Below, piece after piece: positions 9,070 through 19,400 of a stretch of DNA of 64,000 nucleotides (positions are counted from its first letter, which is position 1; each line of letters begins with the position of its first letter). The notes under the pieces are model-generated. The model was given only the letters and a program-made list of their open reading frames with translations, was not told the origin of the DNA and did not search any database. Where the stretch lies: NCBI GenBank assembly GCA_020636745.1, contig JACJXH010000011.1, positions 1 to 64,000 on the forward strand. The letters are read 5' to 3'. This DNA comes from Lentimicrobiaceae bacterium. GTDB taxonomy: Bacteria; Bacteroidota; Bacteroidia; Bacteroidales; Lentimicrobiaceae. Position numbers and translations under genes: made by a program.

Positions 9070-9556
9070 AGCTGTATATTTTGATTAACTCATTTTTTAC
9101 CCATTTCCGGGCATTACAAAGCTGAACTCTTACGTTGTTTACTGAAGTTTCAGACAAGACTGCAATTTCTTCAAAAGTAAAACCGTCAATATCGCGCATT
9201 TGCATGATTAATTTTTGCTTTTCGGGCAACAAATTCATCACTTTCCGGACTTCAATAAGGCTTTCATTATGGTCAAAAGCAATTTCAGGGTTGAGTCCAG
9301 TAGATGATAACACTTCAATATCAACCACAGGTTTAAGAAGACGAAGTTTATCCAGGCATTTATTTTTAAGCATAGTACAGGCGAAAGCATCGATACTTGA
9401 CAAATGATGAAGTTCGCCGCGCGTTTCCCACAGTTTCAGGTACAATTCCTGCAGAATATCTCTGGCTGATTCTGAATCGCCCAGCAAGCGGTATGCCATG
9501 CGATAAAGCTTTTCGCCCATCGGCAAAACGGTTTTTTGGAACTCCTCTTTCGTCAT
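9050..9556 (-). CDS. ECF sigma-70 factor
   Basis: A 168-residue extracytoplasmic-function sigma factor. Region 2 spans about residues 10-75 (MAYRLLGDSESARDILQELYLKLW, core-binding and -10 recognition). Region 4 spans about residues 105-160 (LPEKQKLIMQMRDIDGFTFEEIAVLSE), with the helix-turn-helix that reads the -35 element. The downstream overlapping membrane protein is probably its anti-sigma factor. No TAnnTTTG box is visible just upstream, so the group may be autoregulated or transcribed with the upstream DUF4252 gene, 83 nt away. Confidence 0.93.
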   Translation of the reverse strand: MTKEEFQKTVLPMGEKLYRMAYRLLGDSESARDILQELYLKLWETRGELHHLSSIDAFACTMLKNKCLDKLRLLKPVVDIEVLSSTGLNPEIAFDHNESLIEVRKVMNLLPEKQKLIMQMRDIDGFTFEEIAVLSETSVNNVRVQLCNARKWVKNELIKIYSYGLAKD

Positions 9557-9639
9557 AACCAGTTCAAACGGCCGCAGTGTTTCTTACTTCTATAAGTTCG
9601 CTGTATATACTTCAAACATCAACAAACCACATTTAATCG

Positions 9640-10134
9640 TTAGTTTAAATCCTCGTGGTGAGTATGGTTATCATCTGCCACGTCATTTGCTATCTTTTTC
9701 GCCTGTTCAAGCGACATACTCCCGGTAACTTCAATCAATACATTGTTATCGCCACCTGAAACAAACAACACTTCTGTAATGCGTTTTCTGTCTTTTTTGC
9801 ATAAAAGAATTGAATTTTCGCCATTGTGCTTTACACTCATCAGCTCTTCATAACCTGAGCGATCGATACCCGGAACAATTTCCGAATAGAAATTCATTCT
9901 CTTGTTAAGCGCTTCGTCCTGAATGGTAAGTATCCTGAGCGAATTTATTTTTAAGTCAGGGTCCTGAGCACTGGCATCAAGCATTTCAGCCGGCAAATTG
10001 GAAAACTTCACCGTCAGAAAACCGTCTTTATCGGCATAGCGCTCGAAAACTTTATCGAAAGTGTGATTTTGAGATGACACACTACAAGAACAGAAAAGGC
10101 CAATCAGGCAGGATAATAACAGGTTTTTCATCAT
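9640..10134 (-). CDS. DUF4252 exported protein (copy B)
   Basis: A 164-residue homologue of the protein at 8030-8542. The signal sequence reads MKNLLLSCLIGLFCSCSVSSQ when read from the second Met; the CSCS at its end could be a lipobox. The mature part repeats the DUF4252 pattern: FDKVFERYADKDGFLTVKFS, then GYEELMSVKHNGEN, then FVSGGDNNVLIEVTGSMS. It ends in a His/Asp-rich tail (DDNHTHHEDLN) absent from copy A. The start is the ATG at 10134 or the next codon. It lies 83 nt upstream of the sigma gene on the same strand. Function is unknown. Confidence 0.85.
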   Translation of the reverse strand: MMKNLLLSCLIGLFCSCSVSSQNHTFDKVFERYADKDGFLTVKFSNLPAEMLDASAQDPDLKINSLRILTIQDEALNKRMNFYSEIVPGIDRSGYEELMSVKHNGENSILLCKKDRKRITEVLFVSGGDNNVLIEVTGSMSLEQAKKIANDVADDNHTHHEDLN

Positions 10135-10264
10135 GATTCGTCTTTAGTTAATTGTATGATTTACAAATAAGACGAATGAAACCCGATTTTATTAATGTGT
10201 TTCCCGAAAATAATTTTGAATTTGCCTTTTGCCGGAAAATAGCACTACAACAAAAAGTATATTT

Positions 10265-10873
10265 TTAATATCCAACAGAATAAACTACCACTCCCTTTTT
10301 TTTAAAGTCAGCCACCATCCGTTGGTAATTGTCCTCATTTATATTACTTAGTTCTTTTCTGGTAATGGCTTGATTATAGCTTAGGAAAAATGTTCCGAAA
10401 AAGGAAGAATCAAAATAATAGGTGGCAAACGGATTTGATTTCAATCTATCAATATCATCCTGACTCAAAATAAGAATATCACCGGCACCGTGATAAATTT
10501 TTTCACCTTTATCCAGTTCGCGCACCGATTTTACCTTGTTATAATCAAGGTTTCCCTGAAACTCCGCCTTTGTGGCAATTAACTCATCAATGGAATCGTT
10601 TTTAATGATGAAAATTTCGGTAATCAACTCCATTTCCCATTGATAGCCTAATGTCTGGAAGTATGGAAGCATACTTTCTGGAAATCTGTTTTTCCAGACA
10701 GCGGTATCCAATACCCCTGTTAGCCAGGCTTCATTCCATTTAACATAACCTGTAACCTTTTGCCCGCTGGTCAACGTAAGTTCAACTTTTCTAAGCTCCC
10801 AGCAAGCCAAACAGCCTGCCTTTGCATTATAAAAACCGATAACCAGGATGATTATTACCAATAAGTTCTTCAT
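10265..10873 (-). CDS. Exported protein of unknown function
   Basis: A 202-residue protein I do not recognise. It has a signal peptide (MKNLLVIIILVIGFYNAKA) followed at once by GCLACWELRKVELTL, a CxxC pair next to the predicted cleavage site. The next segment, LTSGQKVTGYVKWNEAWL, has the strand/turn character of a small beta-barrel, and the C-terminal half is mixed and charged. It is the first minus-strand gene of the DUF4252/sigma block but is 130 nt from the next gene, so co-transcription is uncertain. Confidence 0.7.
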   Translation of the reverse strand: MKNLLVIIILVIGFYNAKAGCLACWELRKVELTLTSGQKVTGYVKWNEAWLTGVLDTAVWKNRFPESMLPYFQTLGYQWEMELITEIFIIKNDSIDELIATKAEFQGNLDYNKVKSVRELDKGEKIYHGAGDILILSQDDIDRLKSNPFATYYFDSSFFGTFFLSYNQAITRKELSNINEDNYQRMVADFKKKGVVVYSVGY

Positions 10874-11165
10874 AAAGACAGTTTAAAAGGGGGGTATTGC
10901 CGGATTAAATTTTCGATAAAAATAAGAAAATAACTCAGCATGCCATCAACATAAATGACAACAAAACCGCCATCAACCTGATGGTGCAGCCTGCGTAAAA
11001 AGAAAAATATGATAAATGACCGTAATCCCGGTCAAAGCCATAAACAACAATTGATGCAGGCAAACCAAATGACGGATATCAAAACCATGAATTACAATCT
11101 GAAACTCAAAACCTGAGGCGAGGAGCCTTTTTGATTGACCCTTCGTCCCAAATCAAAATCCTTTG
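10874..11165. other. Non-coding divergent region upstream of leuS
   Basis: About 290 nt between the divergent exported-protein gene and the leuS promoter. I see no credible ORF or RNA gene. Two short inverted repeats are visible: CCATCA/TGATGG near 10969-10984 and GACCG/CGGTC near 11017-11034. Neither has a T-run. Confidence 0.5.
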
Positions 11166-11173
11166 TACCTTTG
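11166..11173 (+). promoter_or_regulatory. -7 promoter element of leuS
   Basis: TACCTTTG is an exact TAnnTTTG match, 25 nt before the ATG at 11199. It lies inside the longer reading frame that begins at 11163, which shows that frame's first codon is not the start. Confidence 0.75.
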
Positions 11174-11198
11174 GCCCCTTAAAAACAAAGCAAAACCA

Positions 11199-13982
11199 AT
11201 GGATTATAACTTCAGGGATATTGAGAAAAAATGGCAGAAAGCCTGGGCAGAAAATAAAACCTACAAAACTGAGATCGACCACAGTAAACCTAAATTCTAC
11301 GTACTGGATATGTTTCCTTATCCTTCAGGTGCAGGTTTGCATGTAGGTCACCCTCTTGGCTACATTGCATCTGACATCTACGCCCGTTTCAAAAGACTGA
11401 AAGGTTTTAATGTATTGCATCCGATGGGATACGATGCTTATGGACTTCCAGCTGAGCAATATGCTATTCAAACCGGCACACACCCTGCGGTTACTACTGA
11501 AAAAAATATTGCCCGCTATCGCGAGCAACTCGATAAAATAGGCTTTTCGTACGATTGGGATCGCGAGGTGCGCACCAGTGATCCGGCCTACTACAAATGG
11601 ACTCAATGGACATTTATACAGCTTTTTAACTCATGGTACAACAATGAAACCCAAAAAGCTGAACCTCTTGAAAAACTAATATCGGCTTTCAATCATTCGG
11701 GCAATCAAAACATCCATGCAGCCTGCAGTGAAACATCACCATTTACTGCAAGCGACTGGAATGCCATGAATGAAAAAGAACAGCAGGAATTACTGATGAA
11801 TTATCGGTTGGCATACCTTGCCGATACCATGGTGAACTGGTGTCCGGCATTAGGCACAGTTTTGGCAAATGATGAAGTCAGCGACGGGTTTTCGGTCAGA
11901 GGCGGGCATCCTGTAGAACGCAAAACCATGAAACAATGGCTATTGCGCATCACTGCTTATGCCGATCGATTACTTGAAGGACTTGAGCGGGTTGACTGGT
12001 CTGAGTCAATCAAAGAAATACAGCGAAACTGGATTGGCCGCAGTGAAGGCTGCTCAGCTGAATTTGCCATCAAAGATTTTGATCAAAAATTAGAGATATT
12101 CACTACCCGTGCCGACACCATGTTCGGGGTTACATTTATGGTTTTGGCCCCTGAACATCCCTTTGTTTCAGAAATTACAACCAGCGATTGCCGCGAAAAG
12201 GTTGAAAACTATGTACAATGGGCAAAAAACCGCTCTGAACGGGAAAGAATGACCGAAGTAAAAAAAGTGAGTGGTGAGTTTACCGGTGCATACGCCATCA
12301 ACCCGCTAAATGGAGAAGAAATTCCCATTTGGGTTGCCGACTATGTTCTGATGGGATACGGAACAGGAGCAATTATGGCTGTTCCGGGTCACGACAGCCG
12401 CGACTTTGCCTTTGCCCGCCATTTTAACCTACCCGTAATTCAAGTTGTAACCCGTAAAGGAGAAGCACTGGTTGACCCGACAGATTGGGAAGACTCCTAC
12501 GATTCGAAGGAAGGTGTGATGATCAACAGCGGATTTATTACAGGTATGGAGGTTAAAGAAGCTATTTCGACCACAATACGAAGGATAGAGGAGATGGGAA
12601 TAGGCTATGGAAAGGTTAATTTCCGGCTTCGCGATGCTATTTTCAGCCGTCAGCGCTACTGGGGCGAACCTTTTCCGATCTACTATAAAGACGGAATGCC
12701 ATATGCCATAAGTGAAGACCAACTTCCACTCGAGCTGCCCGATGTAGATGCTTACCTGCCAACTGAAAGTGGAGAACCACCTTTGGCACGGGCTAAAAAC
12801 TGGAAAAATAATGACGGTCATTCATTGGAAACCAATACAATGCCCGGCTTCGCCGGCTCAAGCGGATATTATCTCCGGTATATGGATCCGCGCAACGATC
12901 AGGAATACTTTTCAACGGAAGCCAATGCCTACTGGCAAAACGTTGACCTTTACATGGGCGGGGCCGAGCACGCTACAGGCCACTTAATATATTCCCGTTT
13001 CTGGAATAAGTTTCTTTTTGATCTTGGAAAAACGGTAAAAGACGAACCATTTCAGAAACTTATCAACCAGGGAATGATTCAGGGACGTTCCAATTTTGTT
13101 TACAGGATAACAGGTACGAATAAATTCGTAAGCTACAATCTCCGCAAAGAATACGAGGTACAACCCATCCACGTTGATGTAAATATCGTTCATAACGACA
13201 TTCTTGACATTCAGGAATTTATCAAATGGCAACCCCAGTTCGCTGAAGCCGAATTTATTCTCGAAGACGGCAAATATATTTGTGGGTGGGAAGTTGAAAA
13301 AATGTCAAAATCGAAATACAACGTCCAGAATCCTGACGATTTGATTGAAAGGTATGGTGCTGACACCCTTCGGCTTTATGAAATGTTTCTGGGGCCTTTG
13401 GAACAGTCAAAGCCTTGGGATACCAATGGCATTGAAGGTGTTTTCCGGTTTATGCGCAAACTCTGGAGACTTTACCATGACTTTGACAACAACTTCCTGG
13501 TAAATGACAATCCCCCGTCTGCAGCTGAACTAAAAGTACTGCACAATACCATCAGAAAAGTTCAGGATGATATAGAACGCTTCTCGTTTAACACCGCAGT
13601 TAGTGCATTTATGATTTGTGTCAATGAACTTACTGAGCTAAAGTGTAATAACCGCAGCATCCTCAGCGAGCTTGCCGTTCTTATTTCGCCTTACGCTCCT
13701 CATATTGCAGAAGAACTCTGGAATCTATTGGGCAACAAAGGCAGTGTAACACAGGCAGCGTTCCCTGAATATAATAATTCTTTTACGGTTGAAAATACAT
13801 TCGAATATCCCGTTTCATTTAACGGGAAAATGCGTTTTAAACTCGAATTACAATTAGGAATTCCGGTTGCTGAAATTGAAAAAGCAGTATTAAATGCTAC
13901 AGAATCAGCCAAATATCTGGAAGGTAAAACCCCGAAAAAAGTCATCATTGTTCCCGGAAAAATCGTGAATGTCGTTATTTAG
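11199..13982 (+). CDS. leuS: Leucyl-tRNA synthetase
   Basis: Charges tRNA-Leu. The protein has 927 residues from the ATG at 11199 (MDYNFRDIEKKWQKAW). The class I HIGH motif is HVGH in PYPSGAGLHVGHPLGY, and the KMSKS loop is EKMSKSKYNVQNPDD near residue 705. The CP1 editing domain contains TTRADTMFGVTFMVLAPEHP and MAVPGHDSRDFAF. The C-terminal anticodon-binding and tRNA-binding regions are complete. It stands alone, with its own promoter and a hairpin downstream. Confidence 0.97.
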   Translation: MDYNFRDIEKKWQKAWAENKTYKTEIDHSKPKFYVLDMFPYPSGAGLHVGHPLGYIASDIYARFKRLKGFNVLHPMGYDAYGLPAEQYAIQTGTHPAVTTEKNIARYREQLDKIGFSYDWDREVRTSDPAYYKWTQWTFIQLFNSWYNNETQKAEPLEKLISAFNHSGNQNIHAACSETSPFTASDWNAMNEKEQQELLMNYRLAYLADTMVNWCPALGTVLANDEVSDGFSVRGGHPVERKTMKQWLLRITAYADRLLEGLERVDWSESIKEIQRNWIGRSEGCSAEFAIKDFDQKLEIFTTRADTMFGVTFMVLAPEHPFVSEITTSDCREKVENYVQWAKNRSERERMTEVKKVSGEFTGAYAINPLNGEEIPIWVADYVLMGYGTGAIMAVPGHDSRDFAFARHFNLPVIQVVTRKGEALVDPTDWEDSYDSKEGVMINSGFITGMEVKEAISTTIRRIEEMGIGYGKVNFRLRDAIFSRQRYWGEPFPIYYKDGMPYAISEDQLPLELPDVDAYLPTESGEPPLARAKNWKNNDGHSLETNTMPGFAGSSGYYLRYMDPRNDQEYFSTEANAYWQNVDLYMGGAEHATGHLIYSRFWNKFLFDLGKTVKDEPFQKLINQGMIQGRSNFVYRITGTNKFVSYNLRKEYEVQPIHVDVNIVHNDILDIQEFIKWQPQFAEAEFILEDGKYICGWEVEKMSKSKYNVQNPDDLIERYGADTLRLYEMFLGPLEQSKPWDTNGIEGVFRFMRKLWRLYHDFDNNFLVNDNPPSAAELKVLHNTIRKVQDDIERFSFNTAVSAFMICVNELTELKCNNRSILSELAVLISPYAPHIAEELWNLLGNKGSVTQAAFPEYNNSFTVENTFEYPVSFNGKMRFKLELQLGIPVAEIEKAVLNATESAKYLEGKTPKKVIIVPGKIVNVVI

Positions 13983-14005
13983 AATCTTCTAATTCATTTT
14001 ATTTG

Positions 14006-14033
14006 ACAGGGATACGGTAATTCGTATCCCTGT
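14006..14033. terminator. Hairpin downstream of leuS
   Basis: ACAGGGATACG and CGTATCCCTGT form a perfect 11-bp stem around GTAATT, 24 nt after the leuS stop. No T-run follows, so it may be a weak terminator or an mRNA 3'-end stabiliser. Confidence 0.55.
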
Positions 14034-14151
14034 TCAGTCTTTGACAAAAACTTTGAATTATCTAATGGGCAGGTGTAAGAAACTTATACACCAGCTACTT
14101 TTTAAGCGAATGCTTCACCAAACTATTCTGACAATAGTAAGAGAAAATGAT

Positions 14152-14159
14152 TATTTTTG
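14152..14159 (+). promoter_or_regulatory. -7 promoter element of the P1-nuclease-like gene
   Basis: TATTTTTG is an exact TAnnTTTG match, 33 nt before the TTG start at 14193. Confidence 0.65.
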
Positions 14160-14192
14160 TCTCACTAAGTCACTCATTTAAAACTTTTTCAA

Positions 14193-15311
14193 TTGAAAAA
14201 ATTTACTCTCTTTACCATTTCACTACTCGCCTTATCAGTAATTTTAATAAGCTGGGGAGCTACTGGTCACAGCAAAATCAGTGAATCATCTGCCTTATCG
14301 TTCAATCAGCAAATGCAGGGTTTTCAAACCTGGATTGGATTTCTGCGCGATCATGCGTCAGATGCAGATTATCGCAAAGCAACTGACCCGACAGAAGGGC
14401 CTAAACACTACATTGATATTGACAATTACGACTCTTTCGTTTCTTCAGGAAGAATTCCGCAAACCCTTGACTCTGTGGTAAGCATATATGGGGCAAATTT
14501 TGTTGAAGACAACGGAATACTCCCATGGGCAACACTAACTTCATTTGATTCACTTCGCAACTGCCTGCAACGCCTCGATTTTGACAATGCCAAAATTTAT
14601 GCAGCCGATCTTGGACATTATGTAGCCGATGGCCATATGCCATTGCACATTACCAAAAACTACAACGGTCAGTTGACAGGAAACACAGGAATTCATTCCC
14701 GCTATGAATCTACCATGATCAATGCATATATTGCTCAGTTTACCTATCCCGGCCAGGATGCTACTGAAATTTTAAATGTAAACCAATATGTATTTGATTA
14801 CTTATATGGCAATTACAGCTATTGTGATTCAATTCTGGCGGCTGATAATTATGCCAAATCCCAATCGTCAAACTATTCATCATCCACTTACAAGAATGCA
14901 TTGTGGAGCAAAAGCAGAAGCTTTACCATTCCCTTGTTTGAACGTGCATCGCATGCTTTGGCTTCGCTTTTATACACCGCATGGATTCAGGCCGGAAGCC
15001 CTACTTTAGTCCCAACCGGCACAGATGAAAATTTAACCATAAGCAATGCTGTTCTGCAACAAAACAAACCCAATCCATTTAGATCATCAACACAAATCTC
15101 TTACACAATTAAAGAAACTTCAAAAGTACTTTTACAGGTGCATGATATCAATGGCAATATAGTTGACACGCTGGTTAACTCAACCCTGAATAGTGGCGAT
15201 TATTCCTGTAACTGGACCCCCGCACATTGCAGTACCGGCATCTATTATCTTGTTTTACATTCAGGCAAATTTATTCAGGCCAAAAAAATGGTGTATTCAG
15301 GACAGTTTTAA
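14193..15311 (+). CDS. T9SS-exported zinc phospholipase C/P1 nuclease-like protein
   Basis: A 372-residue exported metallohydrolase. The signal peptide ends just before W21, and the trinuclear-zinc ligand pattern of the phospholipase C/S1-P1 nuclease fold is complete: W21 and H26 (WGATGH), an Asp in HASDADY (D57 or D59), H72 (KHYID), H142, D146 and H152 (GHYVADGHMPLH), H168 and E172 (HSRYE). Whether it cleaves phospholipid or nucleic acid cannot be decided from sequence. The last 80 or so residues form a type IX secretion sorting domain (NKPNPFRSSTQISYTI, then GIYYLVLHSG and a KKMVYSG end), so it should cross the outer membrane. The start is TTG, giving MKKFTLFTISLLALS; no ATG fits. It has its own promoter. 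Confidence 0.88.
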   Translation: MKKFTLFTISLLALSVILISWGATGHSKISESSALSFNQQMQGFQTWIGFLRDHASDADYRKATDPTEGPKHYIDIDNYDSFVSSGRIPQTLDSVVSIYGANFVEDNGILPWATLTSFDSLRNCLQRLDFDNAKIYAADLGHYVADGHMPLHITKNYNGQLTGNTGIHSRYESTMINAYIAQFTYPGQDATEILNVNQYVFDYLYGNYSYCDSILAADNYAKSQSSNYSSSTYKNALWSKSRSFTIPLFERASHALASLLYTAWIQAGSPTLVPTGTDENLTISNAVLQQNKPNPFRSSTQISYTIKETSKVLLQVHDINGNIVDTLVNSTLNSGDYSCNWTPAHCSTGIYYLVLHSGKFIQAKKMVYSGQF

Positions 15312-15421
15312 TTTGATGTCAATCAGCTTCTTAGAAACGATAACAACTTATTCAAAAAGAATTATAACTCAACACAGTTAATTTTTTGTTGTTTCATTAG
15401 TTTTTAACAACTTCATCCTTT

Positions 15422-15429
15422 TACTTTTG
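15422..15429 (+). promoter_or_regulatory. -7 promoter element of the DUF3108 gene
   Basis: TACTTTTG is an exact TAnnTTTG match, 62 nt before the ATG at 15492. Confidence 0.6.
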
Positions 15430-15491
15430 TTGATAGGAATAGCATTCCTTTTGGAACGCTTTTTGCAAAACAAGCTTTAAACGATATTGGG

Positions 15492-16322
15492 ATGAACATC
15501 AAATCTGCTTTTGTAAAACTCCTTCTGCTTACTTGTATTCTCATATCAGTAAAACATACAACTATTGCCCAGCCCTTAAGAACCATTGAAAATGCAGCAT
15601 TCACAACCGGCGAAAAGCTTACATTCAGGGTTTATTACCATTCTTTGGTTACGGGCAAAGTCACAGCAGGAGAAGCAAATCTTGAAATAAAAAAGAATAC
15701 TGTAAAAAAGAATGGCCGTGATGCTTATCATATTATTGGCTCAGGGCAGTCAAAAGGAGCATTTAACTTCTTTTTTAAAGTAAATGACCGTTTTGAAACT
15801 TTTGTTGATGAGCAGGCATTGATTCCCTGGCAATTTACTCGCCGTACCCGTGAAGGTGGGTATAAAAAAGACGATGAAGTCAACTTCAGACAAACCATGG
15901 GACTTGCTGTCAGCCGAAATGCTGTTACTAAAATCCCCGAGAATACACAGGACATCCTCTCCGTATTTTACTACGCAAGAACACTAGATGTAACCGGCCT
16001 TCAAATGGGCGATTCATTTCCTCTCTCCTTTTTTCTCGATGATTCACTCTATGTTTCTAAGATTGTATATCTGGGCAAAGAAAAGATAAAAACAGAGCTG
16101 GGTGAATTTAACTGCTTAAAGTTTAAGCCAATGGTGCTTAAAGGAAATGTATTTAACGAGCCTTACCCCATGCAATTGTGGATTACCGATGACCTTAACC
16201 GTTTGCCTGTAATGGTTCAAACAGCCGTTATTGTTGGCTCAGTTAAAATGGAACTCATTGAATACCAGGGGCTGAAAAACCCTTTTAACTCAAAAGTTGC
16301 CGTTACCCGAAAATTAAACTAA
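15492..16322 (+). CDS. DUF3108 exported protein
   Basis: A 276-residue protein with an N-terminal signal sequence (about residues 1-27, ending TTIAQ). The body has the DUF3108 features: FTTGEKLTFRVYYHSLVTGKV, a beta-rich middle with NDRFETFVDEQALIPWQF, and an end with LQLWITDDLNRLPVMVQT-like strands. It is probably periplasmic or outer-membrane-associated; the family has no established biochemical function. It precedes the A2M gene by 127 nt on the same strand, and a role with A2M is only possible by position. Confidence 0.85.
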   Translation: MNIKSAFVKLLLLTCILISVKHTTIAQPLRTIENAAFTTGEKLTFRVYYHSLVTGKVTAGEANLEIKKNTVKKNGRDAYHIIGSGQSKGAFNFFFKVNDRFETFVDEQALIPWQFTRRTREGGYKKDDEVNFRQTMGLAVSRNAVTKIPENTQDILSVFYYARTLDVTGLQMGDSFPLSFFLDDSLYVSKIVYLGKEKIKTELGEFNCLKFKPMVLKGNVFNEPYPMQLWITDDLNRLPVMVQTAVIVGSVKMELIEYQGLKNPFNSKVAVTRKLN

Positions 16323-16449
16323 TGCAATCGGAGTAAATTTTTTGACTTCGGTTTATGGAATTTCACGCTAACTCACATCCTGATATCTGAACGTAGTGGC
16401 ATTTCTTTGCCGGATACAGGGCGTTTTACTGTTATAAAACAATTGAAAT

Positions 16450-19400
16450 ATGAGAAATAGACTTTTGCTGATTCTCAGCATAACTGGTATACTTGCTTTT
16501 GCAGGTTCTGAAATAGTAAGGCATAATTTAGTGCCTGATTCTCAAAAAATAAAAACCAATATGCAAAATAGCCATGACAATGATGGTATCTGGAAGAAGA
16601 TAGATTCACTGGCAAATGAAGGCTTGCCACAATCAGCGCTCAGTTTGGTTAATTCAATCTATCAATCTGCAGAAAAAGATGGCAATATGCCCGAATTTCT
16701 GAAGGCCTCTATTTATCAGCTAAAACTAAGAAGCGATTTTGAGGAAAATTACATTGAGCACTTTATAGGTGAAACCGAAAAGAATATCGATACAAAAGCG
16801 GCTCCGGCCCGACAAGTATTGCACTCAATCCTGGCCGACCTTTACTGGCAATATTACCAGCAGAACCGCTACAAAATACTCGACCAGTCAATAAATCCTT
16901 CCAACACATCAACTGATTTGGAAACATGGGATGCCGTCAGATTTGTACAAAAAACATCGGCTCATTACCAGGCATCACTTGAAAACTCTCCCCTATTAAA
17001 ATCCATTCCACTTAAAATTTTTGACCCTATTTTACAACCCGCTGAAGGATCTAAAAAATTCAGACCGACACTTTTTGATTTTATAGCACATCGCGCTGTT
17101 GATTTCTTTAAAGACAACGAAGCTTCAATCACAAGGCCTTTGAATCCTTTCATTATGAAGGACTCTGCCCTGCTGGGAACTACAAATGATTTCATTTCAT
17201 CAAAAATCCAAACATCCGACACATTATCATTTCATTATCAGGCCATTAGACTGCTGAAGCAAATGGAAGCATTTCACCAGAACGACAAAGATCCTGTTGC
17301 GTATATTGATGTTTTGCTCAAAAGAATGGAATTTGTAAGATCCATGATCAATTTGCAGAACAGAGACAGTGTTTACCTTAAAACCCTTACTCAACTTGAG
17401 GCCGATTACGCTGACCTGCCGGTTTCGGCCGACATTATTGAGAAAATTGCAGCTTTCTGGTATACCGAAAACATACCATCAAATCTAAAAAGTTCAGTTT
17501 TAGAACAAAATGAGCCCGGTAAAAATTACGTTATCGCCCGTCAGTGGTGTTTGAAAGCCATTGAAAAATATCCTGAAAGTGATGGCGCCAAAAACTGCAG
17601 AATGATACTAAATGATATTGAAGAACCTTCCGTTAGCTTTATAGTCGATCAGCAGCAAATTGCTGACCAGGCATTTCCGGTTCTTCTCAATTTCAGAAAC
17701 ACAAAAACCATTTGGTTCAGATTGTTAAAACCTGATTATGACAGTAATACCGGCTTCAGACAAGAAGTTTACAGTGAACGGGGCATGGAAAAATATCTTG
17801 AAATGAAACCTGTAAAATCATGGAGCCTGACGCTGCCTCCAACCAGTGATTACTTAACACATAGTGTCGAAATAATAATGCCTGCCATTGAATTGGGCTA
17901 TTATGCCCTGTTGGTTTCAGGAAGCGAAGACTTTAAACAGGGAAGCAACACACTGGCAGTGCAGGATTTCTGGGTAAGTAACATCAGCTACCTGAGCAAA
18001 CGTAACGACGATGGCTCAGGCCTGTTTTACGTTCTTGATCGTGCATCGGGCAAACCACTTCAGGATGTTACCGTTCAATCCTTTACACGAGAATATGATT
18101 CCCGCAGCCGTAGTTACATCCGCAAACACAAAGAGGTTTATAAAACGCTTTCTGATGGTTCATTTATTATTAAAACTGCTGACGCAAAAGACAATGCTAC
18201 CCTTTCTTTTGATTTTAAATTGAAAAACGATCGGCTGGTCGCTGAAAATTATTTCTCGCGTTACCGAAATTATGAATCAATGAAAGGAGAAAAATTAAAT
18301 ACTTTTTTCTTTACAGACAGAGCTATTTACCGGCCGGGACAGATTGTGTATTTTAAAGGAATTGTTGTTGGTAAAGAAGGCGAAGTGAACAGGATTGTTG
18401 CAGGCGAACAGTCAACTGTTAACCTCTTCGATGTAAATGGACAGAAACTTTCATCTATTGACGTTTCATCCAATGAATTTGGCTCATTCAGTGGATCATT
18501 TGTTTTACCGGCTTCTTTACTTGGCGGACAATTCCGAATTGAAAATGGAACAGGAAGCACTTTCATCAATGTTGAAGAATACAAAAGACCAAAATTTGAA
18601 GTTCAATTTCAGCCCATTGCCGGAAACTACCGCCTGAATGAAACAGTAACCTTAACCGGAAAAGCTGAAAGCTATACAGGTGTGCCTGTTACCGGAGCAA
18701 ATGTCAGCTACAGGATTATTCGTGCTGCGTCATTTCCGTTTATGCGCTATGGTTACAGGCTTTGGCCCGGCCATTTACCCGAAAGTGAAATTGCCAATGG
18801 ACAGCTGACAACTCTTTCAGACGGCACATTTGAACTGAAATTTAATGCCCTCCCCGACCCTTCTGATTTTGGCGACCTCGACCCTGTTTATCACTACACC
18901 GTTTTTGTTGATGTAACTGACCTGAACGGAGAAACCCATTCTGCTGTAACATCGGTTCCGGTAAGTTCAAAAAACCTGCTAATTGCACTGGATATGCCGT
19001 TGACCATTAACCGTGATAATGATCCCACATTCAGATTATCATCTACAAATCTGAACGGCAAAAGTATTCCTGCCGAAATTAAAATTGAAGCCTACAAACT
19101 TAAACAACACGACAGAATTACCCGAAAACGGAACTGGGAAGCTCCGGATATGACACTTTATGAGCGAGAAGAGTTTATAAAACAATTGCCTTCCGATTTA
19201 TACATGAATGAAAACGAACAGGCTTTAAACAAAGATAAATCCGTTTATCAGAGCACTGTAAATACAACTACCGACAGTGTCTTAACCATTTCAGGCCTTT
19301 CGAAATGGGAGCCCGGAAAATATCTGATCACGCTAAGTGCTACCGATGCATATGGCCAAAAAGTAAACTCAGATAAAGAGATTGTGGTCTTTTCCGCTGA

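Noticed and set aside
11163..11198. Longer N-terminus for LeuS
   Set aside because: The extra codons overlap the -7 promoter box at 11166-11173, and translation MDYNFRDIEKKW from 11199 is the family start.
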